In this document: one piece after another, positions 28,857 to 38,100 of the stretch | Position numbering within the stretch: position 1 is the first letter of the stretch | How the letters are laid out: each line of letters begins with the position of its first letter | NCBI GenBank assembly: GCA_902634885.1 | Contig: CACPLR010000002.1 | Coordinates: forward strand, 1-64,000 | Direction: 5' to 3' | DNA: 64,000 nt | Source of the DNA: an uncultured Pelagibacteraceae bacterium | GTDB lineage: Bacteria > Pseudomonadota > Alphaproteobacteria > Pelagibacterales > Pelagibacteraceae | Notes under the pieces: model-generated | The model's input: the letters and a program-made list of their open reading frames with translations, nothing else | Told to the model about the DNA's origin: nothing | Databases searched by the model: none | Position numbers and translations under genes: made by a program

Positions 28857-31288
28857 TATGCTCTTAATAAATTATTTTCAGGATCATAAGGACTTTCTTC
28901 AAGAACAGTTGCTTCATGCATTTTTCCTAAAATATCTATTTTTAGTTTTTGTCCTACATTTCCAAGTTCAGGTTTCACCATTGCTAAAGCAATAGACTTA
29001 TCCAATCTAAATCCAAAGTCACCACCAGTTGCTCTTCCAATAACACTCCCATTTTCATAAACAGGGTTGTTACCTAAAACATCTGCATCTGTTGTATTGT
29101 GAACTTCCATTGTTATCAATTTATTATTAAAACCTTTTTCTCTCCATTGATTTAAAGCCTCTAAACCAATAAACTTTCCTTTATTTGGATGAACAAAACG
29201 ATCCAAACCACTTTCGTAAGGTGAATATTCAATAGACAGTTCTGTTCCAACCAATTTATAAGATTTTTCAACTCTTAAACTATTCATTGCTCTAATTCCG
29301 TATGGTTTGATACCTAGATCTTGTCCTGCTTCCATTAATTTATCAAATATATGATTTTGGTACTCAATTGGATGATGAAGTTCCCAGCCAAGTTCACCTA
29401 CAAAATTTACCCTCATTGCATTGACAGGTGCGTAACCAATATTAACCATTTTTGCACTTAACCATTTAAAATTTTCATTTGAAAAATCATCAGTAGAAAC
29501 TCTTTGCATTAACTCTCTTGCTTTTGGACCAGAAACCACAAGAACTCCATTGCTGTTTGTTAAATTTTCAAATTGTACTGATCCATCCTTTGGCATCCAT
29601 CTATGTATCCAGTCATGATCTAATCTTTGAAAGGCTCCTGCAGATACAAGATAAAAACTGTCTTCAGCCTCCCTCATAATTGTAAACTCAGAGTGTACTC
29701 CGCCTTTAGTATTTAATGCGTGACAAAGATTTATTCTTCCTATTTTTTTTGGAAGTTTATTTGCAACTAAATTATCTAAAAATTCTTCAGCTCCAGGGCC
29801 TTTAATTCTACATTTTGCAAAGGCAGTCATGTCTAATAAACCAACATTTTGCTTTACATTTTTACACTCTTTCTTGATTGCTTCAAACCACTTTGATCTT
29901 CTAAAAGACCAATCATCTTTTTGTTCCATGCCATCAGTTGCAAAAAAGTTTGGTCTTTCCCATCCAAATTTTTGACCAAATACAGCACCTAATTTTTTCA
30001 TTCTGTCATAACACGGTGCAGTTCTTAAAGGTCTAGCCGCACCTCTTTCCTCATCAGGATAATGAATAATGAATACATTTCTATAAGCTTCTTCATTCTT
30101 TTCTTTTAAATATGATTTAGAGCAATAATCACCATACCTTCTTGGTTCTACTCCAAGCATATCAATAGTTGGTTCACCATCTACAATCCATTCTGCTAAT
30201 TGCCAACCTGCTCCACCCGCTGCTGTTATTCCAAAACTATGACCTTCATTAATCCAGAAATTTTTTAATCCCCAAGCAGGTCCAACAATTGGGTTTCCAT
30301 CTGGGGTATAACATATTGCGCCGTTGTAAACTTTTTTTACACCAACTTCACCAAAAGCTGGAACTCTATGAATTGCACCTTCGATATGTGGAGCTAGTCT
30401 ATCTAAATCTTCCTGGAAAAGTTCATACTCAGAATCTTTTGAAGGTCCATCTACATAACAACATGGCGCACCATCTTCGTAAGGACCTAGAATTAATCCT
30501 CCTGCTTCTTCTCTCATATACCATCTGCTATCGCTATCTCTTAAAACTCCCATTTCTGGAAGTCCTTCTTTTTTTCTTTTTTGAATTTCAGGATGTGGTT
30601 CTGTAACAATATATTGATGTTCAACTGGTATAACTGGAATATCTAAACCCACCATCTTTCCAGTTTGCCTTGCAAAATTTCCAGAACAAGAAATAACATG
30701 TTCACATTCAATAGTTCCTTTATCCGTTTCAACAACCCAACCATCTTTAGATTGTTTCATTCCAACTACACTTGTGTTTCTGTAAATTTCTGCACCTCTA
30801 TTTCTTGCGCCTGTTGCTAAAGCTTGAGTTAGATCAGCAGGTTGAATATATCCATCTTCAGGGTGTTGTATTGCCCCAACTAAATCTGAAGTATTACACA
30901 AAGGCCAAATTTCTTTTACTTGATCTGGTGTTAAAAATTTTACATCAACTCCTATTGTTTGAGCAACTCCTGCATATTGATGATACTCATCCATTCTATC
31001 TTTTGTGCTTGCTAATCTGATATTTGAAACAACACTGAAACCTACGTTTTTTCCTGTTTCTTCCTCTAAAGTTTTATAAAGATTGACCGCATACTTATGT
31101 AATTGTCCAACTGAATAGCTCATGTTGAATAAAGGAAGTAGACCAGCTGCATGCCATGTTGAACCTGAAGTTAATTCTTTTCTCTCTATTAGGACTACGT
31201 CTGACCAACCTTTTTTTGCTAGATGGTAAAGAGCACTTACACCTACTACGCCACCACCAACAATAACAACTTTTGCTTTTGATTTCAT
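28856..31288 (-). CDS. Dimethylglycine dehydrogenase-like FAD/GcvT flavoprotein
   Basis: DAO domain '[46 protein letters not shown]' + C-terminal GcvT/folate-binding domain. Confidence 0.9.
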   Translation of the reverse strand: MKSKAKVVIVGGGVVGVSALYHLAKKGWSDVVLIERKELTSGSTWHAAGLLPLFNMSYSVGQLHKYAVNLYKTLEEETGKNVGFSVVSNIRLASTKDRMDEYHQYAGVAQTIGVDVKFLTPDQVKEIWPLCNTSDLVGAIQHPEDGYIQPADLTQALATGARNRGAEIYRNTSVVGMKQSKDGWVVETDKGTIECEHVISCSGNFARQTGKMVGLDIPVIPVEHQYIVTEPHPEIQKRKKEGLPEMGVLRDSDSRWYMREEAGGLILGPYEDGAPCCYVDGPSKDSEYELFQEDLDRLAPHIEGAIHRVPAFGEVGVKKVYNGAICYTPDGNPIVGPAWGLKNFWINEGHSFGITAAGGAGWQLAEWIVDGEPTIDMLGVEPRRYGDYCSKSYLKEKNEEAYRNVFIIHYPDEERGAARPLRTAPCYDRMKKLGAVFGQKFGWERPNFFATDGMEQKDDWSFRRSKWFEAIKKECKNVKQNVGLLDMTAFAKCRIKGPGAEEFLDNLVANKLPKKIGRINLCHALNTKGGVHSEFTIMREAEDSFYLVSAGAFQRLDHDWIHRWMPKDGSVQFENLTNSNGVLVVSGPKARELMQRVSTDDFSNENFKWLSAKMVNIGYAPVNAMRVNFVGELGWELHHPIEYQNHIFDKLMEAGQDLGIKPYGIRAMNSLRVEKSYKLVGTELSIEYSPYESGLDRFVHPNKGKFIGLEALNQWREKGFNNKLITMEVHNTTDADVLGNNPVYENGSVIGRATGGDFGFRLDKSIALAMVKPELGNVGQKLKIDILGKMHEATVLEESPYDPENNLLRA

Positions 31289-31331
31289 TTAGCGATTCCT
31301 ACTAAATTTTCAATTTGAACGAAACAAAATT

Positions 31332-31538
31332 CTATTCATCATCATCTGCGTCACGCCAGCCCAATATGTACATCAGATAAGCTGCCACGGACACTGAAAT
31401 TACTCCAACAACCATACCTATATTTACACCGACTTCACTTCCAAAAAAGTACCAACCTAATTGAGTTGATGATATTGGTGGAAAACACAAAACAAACATT
31501 ACTATCGCGTATTTTATGTACATTGGAAGTTTTTTCAT
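31332..31538 (-). CDS. Small two-TM hypothetical protein
   Basis: 68 aa, two hydrophobic segments, ATG overlap with neighbour. Confidence 0.6.
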   Translation of the reverse strand: MKKLPMYIKYAIVMFVLCFPPISSTQLGWYFFGSEVGVNIGMVVGVISVSVAAYLMYILGWRDADDDE

Positions 31539-32026
31539 TATATAGACGAACCCAAATTAAAAGGTTGAGAGACTCCAGTAGTTAACCAACAGTCTTTGGT
31601 TGGACCATCTTGAGCATTTTTTTCTACTTGCCATTTAAATTTGAAATAGTTTTTATCTGAACCTAAAATGGTTACTTCATAGGTTGCTACATTGTCATTT
31701 TTAAAAATTTCAATGATCTCATTCTGTTGATGGTTAAGTAACATTGCGTATGAATTACCCTTCAACATAGTTTTAAATCTTTCAATTGGACCAGTATATC
31801 TTTGATTTTTCGGATGGGCAAATTCCCAGGTTTGTAATATACCCCTATCTTTATACGGACTATCATTTTTCATAAGAGCATTTAATTGAATTTTCACTAC
31901 TTCTTTTGGTGAAATATTTTTTTTCGGTTTTAGGACATCTGCATGTGTGTTTGTCGATGTAATTAAAATAAATGTTAGAAATAATAAAAAAATTCTAAAT
32001 TTTTGAGGTTGTTTTTTTAACATCAT
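31538..32026 (-). CDS. DUF4864-like secreted protein
   Basis: Signal peptide 'FRIFLLFLTFILITSTNTHA', 'VVKIQLNALMKNDSPYKDRGILQTWEFAHPKNQRYTGP'; internal Met used. Confidence 0.65.
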   Translation of the reverse strand: MMLKKQPQKFRIFLLFLTFILITSTNTHADVLKPKKNISPKEVVKIQLNALMKNDSPYKDRGILQTWEFAHPKNQRYTGPIERFKTMLKGNSYAMLLNHQQNEIIEIFKNDNVATYEVTILGSDKNYFKFKWQVEKNAQDGPTKDCWLTTGVSQPFNLGSSI

Positions 32027-32564
32027 CAAGAAATTTTTTTCTTTTTTCATCTGACACAAATGGTACAGCAAAGTATCTTCTATATGTAACATCCGTTATG
32101 CCGCATATATTGAAAACTCCTCTTCTTAATCTTTTTGTCGGCATATTATAAAAGAAGGTTTTTACAGCAAACTGAGGAGATCCGTATGTGCAAAAAACTA
32201 CAGCTTTTTTTCCTTTAAGATTTCCAATAGGGTATCCATAATTTCCAAATAATTTTTTAAATCTAAAAGCCCATGGCGGTGCAAGCACTTTATCGATCCA
32301 ACCCTCAACAATTGCTGGCATTCGAAAATTCCAGATAGGAGCTATTAATGTAATAACATCACTTTCTTCTATTCTTCTTCTATGATCTTTTACAGTTTGA
32401 TCTTTATCTTCACCATCAAATACAGGATCAAATTTTTCCTTATACAAGTCAACAAAATCAACCTTGTGACCAATTTCATTTGCTTTTTTGATGAAGGTAT
32501 CTTTTATCGCTGCATTAAAAGAGCTATCATTATAATGCCCATATATTAAAAATATTTTTTTCAT
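31995..32564 (-). CDS. NAD(P)H quinone oxidoreductase, flavodoxin-like fold
   Basis: 'MKKIFLIYGHYNDSSFNAAIKDTFIKKANEIGHKVDFVDLYKEKFDPVF', 'LIAPIWNFRMPAIVEGWIDKVLAPPWAFRF'. Confidence 0.85.
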   Translation of the reverse strand: MKKIFLIYGHYNDSSFNAAIKDTFIKKANEIGHKVDFVDLYKEKFDPVFDGEDKDQTVKDHRRRIEESDVITLIAPIWNFRMPAIVEGWIDKVLAPPWAFRFKKLFGNYGYPIGNLKGKKAVVFCTYGSPQFAVKTFFYNMPTKRLRRGVFNICGITDVTYRRYFAVPFVSDEKRKKFLDDVKKTTSKI

Positions 32565-32565
32565 T

Positions 32566-32991
32566 TTAAATTTTTCTAAAAAGTCTCTCGTACTCAATTT
32601 TTATACATTTATTGGAAATATAATAAATTTTATTTTCACTAACTATCTTTGCTGCGTTTTCATTGTGTATACCAAGTTGTAACCATAAAACATTCGCCTT
32701 AATATTTATTGTTTGTTTGGCAATATCCTCTACTTCTTCAATGGGTCTGAAAACATTAACAATTCCCACATGATCATTTATTTCCTTTAGGCTCTTATAT
32801 ACCTTTTCACCATTAATAATTTTATTATCTGTGTGTGGATTTATTGGGTAAACTTTGTAACCAGTATTTCTTAAAAATTTCATTATTCTATTTGAGTCTT
32901 TATTTGTATCTGCGCTTACTCCTACTATTGCAATAGTCCTATAACTTACAAATAATTCTTTAATTTTGTCATCCACTAAACTGTTATTCAT
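32566..32991 (-). CDS. CoA-binding (YccU-like) protein, paralogue 1
   Basis: 'TIAIVGVSADTNKDSNRIMKFLRNTGYKVYPINPHTD...DIAKQTINIKANVLWLQLGI'. Confidence 0.85.
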   Translation of the reverse strand: MNNSLVDDKIKELFVSYRTIAIVGVSADTNKDSNRIMKFLRNTGYKVYPINPHTDNKIINGEKVYKSLKEINDHVGIVNVFRPIEEVEDIAKQTINIKANVLWLQLGIHNENAAKIVSENKIYYISNKCIKIEYERLFRKI

Positions 32992-33005
32992 AGAGCTTAT
33001 TATAT

Positions 33006-33473
33006 TTAATTTTTAAGTACGGGAAATACAGGATTAGATTTTAAAAAAATCTTTTGATAATCTTGTTTGATACATCTATTTGAAACGAATTTTATATTTG
33101 CCTCATTAATTATTTTCTTTGCATCATCATTGTGAATTCCATACTGAAGCCAAAAAACTTTAACTTTTTTTTTAATCGCTTCTTTTGCAATATTTAGCGC
33201 CTCTTTAGATGGTCTAAAGACATCAAGAATATCGATTTCCTCCTCAATATCATCTAAACTTCCTAAGACTGTTTCACCATTAATAGTTTCACCAATTGCA
33301 AAAGGATTAATCGGATAAACTTTATAACCAAAATCTTGCATATATTTCATAACAACATTTGCAGGTTTTCTTTTTAAATTATTTTTGTCTTCTCCTTTTT
33401 TCTCTGAGCTTACTCCAATCATCGCAATAGTTTTTGAATTTTTCAGAACTTCTTTAATTTGTGTTTCGTTCAT
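33006..33473 (-). CDS. CoA-binding (YccU-like) protein, paralogue 2
   Basis: 'TIAMIGVSSEKKG...VMKYMQDFGYKVYPINPFAIGETINGETVLGSL...VFWLQYGIHND'. Confidence 0.87.
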   Translation of the reverse strand: MNETQIKEVLKNSKTIAMIGVSSEKKGEDKNNLKRKPANVVMKYMQDFGYKVYPINPFAIGETINGETVLGSLDDIEEEIDILDVFRPSKEALNIAKEAIKKKVKVFWLQYGIHNDDAKKIINEANIKFVSNRCIKQDYQKIFLKSNPVFPVLKN

Positions 33474-33477
33474 TTTT

Positions 33478-34251
33478 TTATTTATTTTTCCACTTAGGTT
33501 GTCTTTTTTCTAAGAATGCAGAAATTCCCTCTTGTGCATCTTGTGCCATCATATTTAATGTCATCATTTTACTAGTAAATTGATAAGCCTTTTTTAAAGG
33601 CATCTCTAGTTGTTTATAAAAAGCTTTTTTTCCAATTCTAATCGTTAAATTAGATTTCGAAGCAATTACATTCGCTAATTTTAATACTTCTTTATTTAAT
33701 TTTTTTTTTGGAAAATAATCATTTATTAATCCAATATCTTTTGCAAGTTTTGCTTTTATTGGTTCTCCTGTTAACAACATCTTCATCATATGTTTCCTAT
33801 TAACCTTTCTGCTCACGGCCACCATTGGAGTGCTGCAAAACAAACCAATGTTAACTCCAGGTGTTGCAAATACAGCTGAATTTGAACTGTATGCAAGATC
33901 ACAGCTTGCAACCAATTGACAACCAGCAGCATAAGAGGCCCCATGTACCTTTGCTATCACTGGTTTGTTGCCTTCAACTATTTGTAACATTAATTTTGAA
34001 CACAAATTAAAAAGCCTTTGATGATTGGATCTATTCTTATGACCCCTTACTTCTTTTAAGTTGTGACCTGCACTAAAACCATTTCCTGAACCTTCAAGAA
34101 TAATTACTTTTGTATTTTTATCCTTATCTAACTTTTTAAATACTTTAATTAAATCTCCCAAGGTCCTATATGAAAGAGAATTATAAGTTTTGGGGTCATT
34201 AATAATTACGCTTTTAATACCATTGTTTAAATTTTTGATTATAACATTCAT
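33478..34251 (-). CDS. Enoyl-CoA hydratase/isomerase family protein
   Basis: 'VIILEGSGNGFSAGHNLKEV', 'PVIAKVHGASYAAGCQLVASCDLAYSSNSAVFATPGVNIGL'. Confidence 0.9.
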   Translation of the reverse strand: MNVIIKNLNNGIKSVIINDPKTYNSLSYRTLGDLIKVFKKLDKDKNTKVIILEGSGNGFSAGHNLKEVRGHKNRSNHQRLFNLCSKLMLQIVEGNKPVIAKVHGASYAAGCQLVASCDLAYSSNSAVFATPGVNIGLFCSTPMVAVSRKVNRKHMMKMLLTGEPIKAKLAKDIGLINDYFPKKKLNKEVLKLANVIASKSNLTIRIGKKAFYKQLEMPLKKAYQFTSKMMTLNMMAQDAQEGISAFLEKRQPKWKNK

Positions 34252-34260
34252 TATTTAAAA

Positions 34261-34635
34261 CTACTTAAGTTCTCCATCTTCTCTCATTTTTGCTCTAATT
34301 TTAGTTGCAGAGATTTTTTGTATCTCCTCTGAAAGTTCAATCTCTTCAATCTTGTAACCTACTCCTCTGCCATAACAAATATTTGTTATGTTTGGGACAA
34401 GCATTATTTTAAATCTTCCTTCAAACTCTGGATTAAGTCTTTCTTCAATTTTTTTTTTAACTGTTTCAAAATCAAACGGATTATCATCTACTCCTTGAAC
34501 ATCTCTGATTTGGATACAAACTTGACCAGTTTTTCTAATAATCTCTTTAAACAAAGTATAATGTCCATCATGAAAAGGTTGCCACCTTCCTAACATTTGT
34601 GCTGTAGGCTTTTTGTTATCCCACTGATAAGTCAT
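34261..34635 (-). CDS. Small nucleotidyltransferase (cytidylyltransferase-like fold)
   Basis: 'QMLGRWQPFHDGHYTLFKEI' = GxxxPxHxGH-type motif; C-terminal 'ISATKIRAKMREDG' = ISxTxxR. Confidence 0.8.
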   Translation of the reverse strand: MTYQWDNKKPTAQMLGRWQPFHDGHYTLFKEIIRKTGQVCIQIRDVQGVDDNPFDFETVKKKIEERLNPEFEGRFKIMLVPNITNICYGRGVGYKIEEIELSEEIQKISATKIRAKMREDGELK

Positions 34636-35042
34636 TTTTTTATCTCCTCTACTATTTTAGGTGCCCATTTTTTTGCATCTTGAGTTGTGACATGAAAATC
34701 AAAATTTTTTGGTTTTACAAACATTTGATTTGTATCTTCAAATCTGCCTTTTTGAATTGTATCTACCCACACTCTAAAGTCTGCTGGAAACAAACTTCTA
34801 GCTTCAGGTGTTGGTGCTACAAAATCGGCTATTACGAAATTACCCTCTGACTTAAGTTTTAATGCAAATTCAGCCATTCTTTTTGCTTGTCTAACTCTTC
34901 CCTCTTCAGAAAAATCCCAATCATCAGCAGCTTTTCTAACTTCATCAGCATTGAGTCTTTTTGCATTTAATAAAGGAGCCATCTCATCAGCAAGAGTTGT
35001 TTTGCCTGCTCCCGGCAGACCCATGACTAATATAATTTTCAT
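34632..35042 (-). CDS. P-loop kinase, APS-kinase-like
   Basis: 'VMGLPGAGKTTLADEMAPLLNAKRLNADEVRKAADDWDFSEEGRVRQAKRMAEFALKL'. Confidence 0.8.
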   Translation of the reverse strand: MKIILVMGLPGAGKTTLADEMAPLLNAKRLNADEVRKAADDWDFSEEGRVRQAKRMAEFALKLKSEGNFVIADFVAPTPEARSLFPADFRVWVDTIQKGRFEDTNQMFVKPKNFDFHVTTQDAKKWAPKIVEEIKK

Positions 35043-35060
35043 TTAATTTTTTTTTGATTA

Positions 35061-36296
35061 TTAAATATCTTCTAACGGATGATGGGACATCAATTCAAGT
35101 CCATTTTCTCCAACTAAATATTGCTGTTCAAGTTTTACACCCTCTTTGCCTCCAACTTTACCTATGTAACTTTCAACAGTAATGGTCATATTTTTAAGAA
35201 ATCTACCACTTATATCTCCCCCATCTGTTGGATATCTAATTGAAGGCCATTCATCACACAAACCTATTCCATGAACCATAACTGAATATCTATTGCCGTA
35301 ATATTCTTCAGGTAATTTCCATGATTTTTCTGAAAACTCTCTAAAAGATACATCCGCTTTGATAAGATTAGAATTATGATTAATTTGTTCTAAAGACATT
35401 GAATAAAGTGCTTTTTGATTCTTATTAAAATCGTTTCCACATACAAATGTTCTGGATATATCTGCGCAATATCCATAAGGACCAACCATATCTGTGTCAA
35501 AAGAAACAATCTCTCCTTGTTGAATTATCTTATTACTACTTTCTTGCATCCAAGGATTTGTTCTTTCACCTGATGATAAAATTCTACACTCAATCCATTC
35601 GCCACCATTTTCTATATTCGTTTTATGAAGTATTGACCATAACTCGTCCTCGGTCATACCTGCTTTAAGCTCTTCTCTCATTTTTCTTACACCTATTTCT
35701 GCAACTTCTATTGCAGCCCTCATGCATTTTAATTCCTCTGATGATTTTATAACTCTTGCTTGCTCCAATATAGATTTTGCATCTACTACTTCTATACCAC
35801 ATTTATTTAGTTCAGTAACTGCTGGACCATTTAAAACATCGATTGCAATTTTTTTGGATTTAAAAAACTTATTTGAAAGATCTTTAATCTCTGTAATCCA
35901 TTTTCTTAACTGTAAACTAGCCTGATCTCCATGAGAGAAATAATCCCAAGTAATTGCTGGTCTAATTTCATTAATTAAATTTAAATGTTCAGATAATTTT
36001 TCGCAATTAAAATATTCATAGAGAATTGTTGGTCCATCCACTGGAATAAAACAGTATCTAGAAAGATTGTGCATATTGAACACACTCATATTTACAGTGT
36101 CTAATGCATAACGTACATTGACTGGGTCAAATAAAATACACGCTTCTAAATTTTTTTTTTCTAATTCTTTTTTTACTCTTTCTAAACGATAAGATCTTAA
36201 TTTATCAAAGTCAATTTCATCTTCTCTAATTCTTTTTTTAGAGAGAAAGTTTGTAAAAGTTTTATATTCTGGATTTATTTTTCTACTAAATTTCAT
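35061..36296 (-). CDS. dddP: M24-peptidase-fold DMSP lyase DddP-like protein
   Basis: 'ILFDPVNVRYALDTVNMSVFNMHN', 'NGGEWIECRILSSGERTNPWMQE', 'SFDTDMVGPYGYCADISR', 'MVHGIGLCDEWPSIRYP', close to DddP signatures I recall from roseobacters. Confidence 0.75.
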   Translation of the reverse strand: MKFSRKINPEYKTFTNFLSKKRIREDEIDFDKLRSYRLERVKKELEKKNLEACILFDPVNVRYALDTVNMSVFNMHNLSRYCFIPVDGPTILYEYFNCEKLSEHLNLINEIRPAITWDYFSHGDQASLQLRKWITEIKDLSNKFFKSKKIAIDVLNGPAVTELNKCGIEVVDAKSILEQARVIKSSEELKCMRAAIEVAEIGVRKMREELKAGMTEDELWSILHKTNIENGGEWIECRILSSGERTNPWMQESSNKIIQQGEIVSFDTDMVGPYGYCADISRTFVCGNDFNKNQKALYSMSLEQINHNSNLIKADVSFREFSEKSWKLPEEYYGNRYSVMVHGIGLCDEWPSIRYPTDGGDISGRFLKNMTITVESYIGKVGGKEGVKLEQQYLVGENGLELMSHHPLEDI

Positions 36297-37471
36297 TAAA
36301 CTATATTTGTTACGACCCATTTATGGAAATGATGTGTAGGGTTATCCATTACAGGAGAAAAATTTCCTCCGTTATAAACACTTGAATTTCTACCTATTTG
36401 CATTCCTTGTATAATATCAACATCCTCTTTTTGTATATCTTCCCAAAGTTTAAAATTTTGTTTTCTCAAAGATTTATATTTTTTTGAATTTGCCGCATCA
36501 CCACCTACGTAATATATTTCCATATGCTCCAAAGTTAAATCGTTACTTTTTGGCTCTAACCAATATGCATAAAAATGATCTTTATGAATACCAAGCATAA
36601 CATTTGGGAATAATGCAACGTATTCTGCTATATTTTGCTTATTTTTGGGCCATTTTGGAAAACATGGAAATTTCTCTTTTCCTTTTAGTCTTGGATTATA
36701 AACAACAGTTCCTTGGCCTGCAAAACGATTTGGCAACCCTTGTATGTGGTAATGATCCTCAATTTTAGAATAAGAATTTAAACCAGGGTGAACCCATGGG
36801 AGATGATAACTTTCACAATAATTTTCAATTGCAAACTTCCAATTACACTTTGCCTCTAATTTAAAATAACCATAATCATTTGAATGTTTGATCATATCTC
36901 TATCAGAATTTTTCCAAAATTTACTCCATCTATCACTTAAAGGTTTTATGTATTTATCAAAAGGCATTTCATTACCGCTAATATTAACCATAATTAAATC
37001 TAACCAAATATAAGATCTTATTTCTTTTAGATTACTCTTTGATTTATTAAATTTTGGATGAGCGTGTTTATTCATACCACCAATGTGGGGTGTTGATATA
37101 AGCTCCCCATCAAAATTATATGACCATGAATGATAAGGGCACCTAATAACATTTCTAATTTTTCCTTCTTTATGAACAAGTTTTACTCCTCTATGACTAC
37201 AGATATTATGAAAAACTTTTATTTTATTTTGTTTATTTCTAACTATTAATAAGGGTAAATCTAACAAATCATAAGGTTTGGCGTCACCTATGTTTGGAAG
37301 TGAACTTGCAACACCAATCACAACCCATTTATCTTCAAAAAGTTTTTTTCTCTCTATTAAGGTATAGTCTTTATTTGTATAACACTCATTAGGCAAACCA
37401 TGAGCTTTTGAAATAGGTTTAGTTACAACATCTAATTTTTTTTTGTCTATAATATTGTATAATTCAGACAT
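36296..37471 (-). CDS. Rieske non-heme iron oxygenase alpha subunit
   Basis: Rieske 'CSHRGVKLVHKEGKIRNVIRCPYHSW' (CxH..CxxH); mononuclear Fe site 'ENYCESYHLPWVH'. Confidence 0.9.
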   Translation of the reverse strand: MSELYNIIDKKKLDVVTKPISKAHGLPNECYTNKDYTLIERKKLFEDKWVVIGVASSLPNIGDAKPYDLLDLPLLIVRNKQNKIKVFHNICSHRGVKLVHKEGKIRNVIRCPYHSWSYNFDGELISTPHIGGMNKHAHPKFNKSKSNLKEIRSYIWLDLIMVNISGNEMPFDKYIKPLSDRWSKFWKNSDRDMIKHSNDYGYFKLEAKCNWKFAIENYCESYHLPWVHPGLNSYSKIEDHYHIQGLPNRFAGQGTVVYNPRLKGKEKFPCFPKWPKNKQNIAEYVALFPNVMLGIHKDHFYAYWLEPKSNDLTLEHMEIYYVGGDAANSKKYKSLRKQNFKLWEDIQKEDVDIIQGMQIGRNSSVYNGGNFSPVMDNPTHHFHKWVVTNIV

Positions 37472-37473
37472 AA

Positions 37474-38100
37474 TTAAATGACTTCATAAAGCCCTAACCA
37501 TGCATTAACATCTTTGCTTGCAATATAATTAGATTTAAAGAACTCGATCTCACGCCATTTGTTATTATTGTTTAATTCATTTATTTTTTTATCAAATCCA
37601 TATTCTTCATGAATACCCTCGTTTATTGTAAAGCAAATGTATCCTCCTGGTTTTGTAATTCTTATAAATTCATCCAGTGCAGGTGGTTTTACATGACCAA
37701 AAGTAAAAGTGCCAACGCAAAGAACTGCATCGTATGTATTATCTTCCTCTTCTATTTTTTTGTTTAAGTCTACTTGATCTAATTTTTTATACAGATTAGC
37801 TGGGACTAAATCTAATAATTTTCTTGAAAGGTCTGCACCGTAAAAATTTGTAAAACCATATTTTTTAAGTTCAACACCAACCAACCCTGTACCACAACCT
37901 GCATCATAAATTTTAGCATCTTTATTTTTTTCGTACTTAATAAAAACTTCAGAGGTTTCTTTAGGTCCAGTATAATTCCAATCAACCATATCTTGATCGT
38001 ATTTATTATCCTTTCCCCACTCATCATAGTATTCCATGACTTCATCTGTTTTTGTTAATTTATAAATTGGTACTTTGTTACCAACGTCTTTTTGTGCCAT
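37474..38100 (-). CDS. Class I SAM-dependent methyltransferase
   Basis: 'KIYDAGCGTGLVGVELKKYGFTNFYGADLS', 'YDAVLCVGTFTFGHV...ITKPGGYICFTI'. Confidence 0.87.
   Translation of the reverse strand: MAQKDVGNKVPIYKLTKTDEVMEYYDEWGKDNKYDQDMVDWNYTGPKETSEVFIKYEKNKDAKIYDAGCGTGLVGVELKKYGFTNFYGADLSRKLLDLVPANLYKKLDQVDLNKKIEEEDNTYDAVLCVGTFTFGHVKPPALDEFIRITKPGGYICFTINEGIHEEYGFDKKINELNNNNKWREIEFFKSNYIASKDVNAWLGLYEVI

Noticed and set aside
30289-31020. + strand ORFs opposite the DMGDH-like gene
   Set aside because: Leu-rich antisense frames with no homology signals; sense gene is unambiguous.
31995-32092. Long overlap between adjacent - strand ORFs
   Set aside because: Explained by over-extended ORF start; internal Met before a signal peptide (about 32026) reduces it to a normal short overlap.
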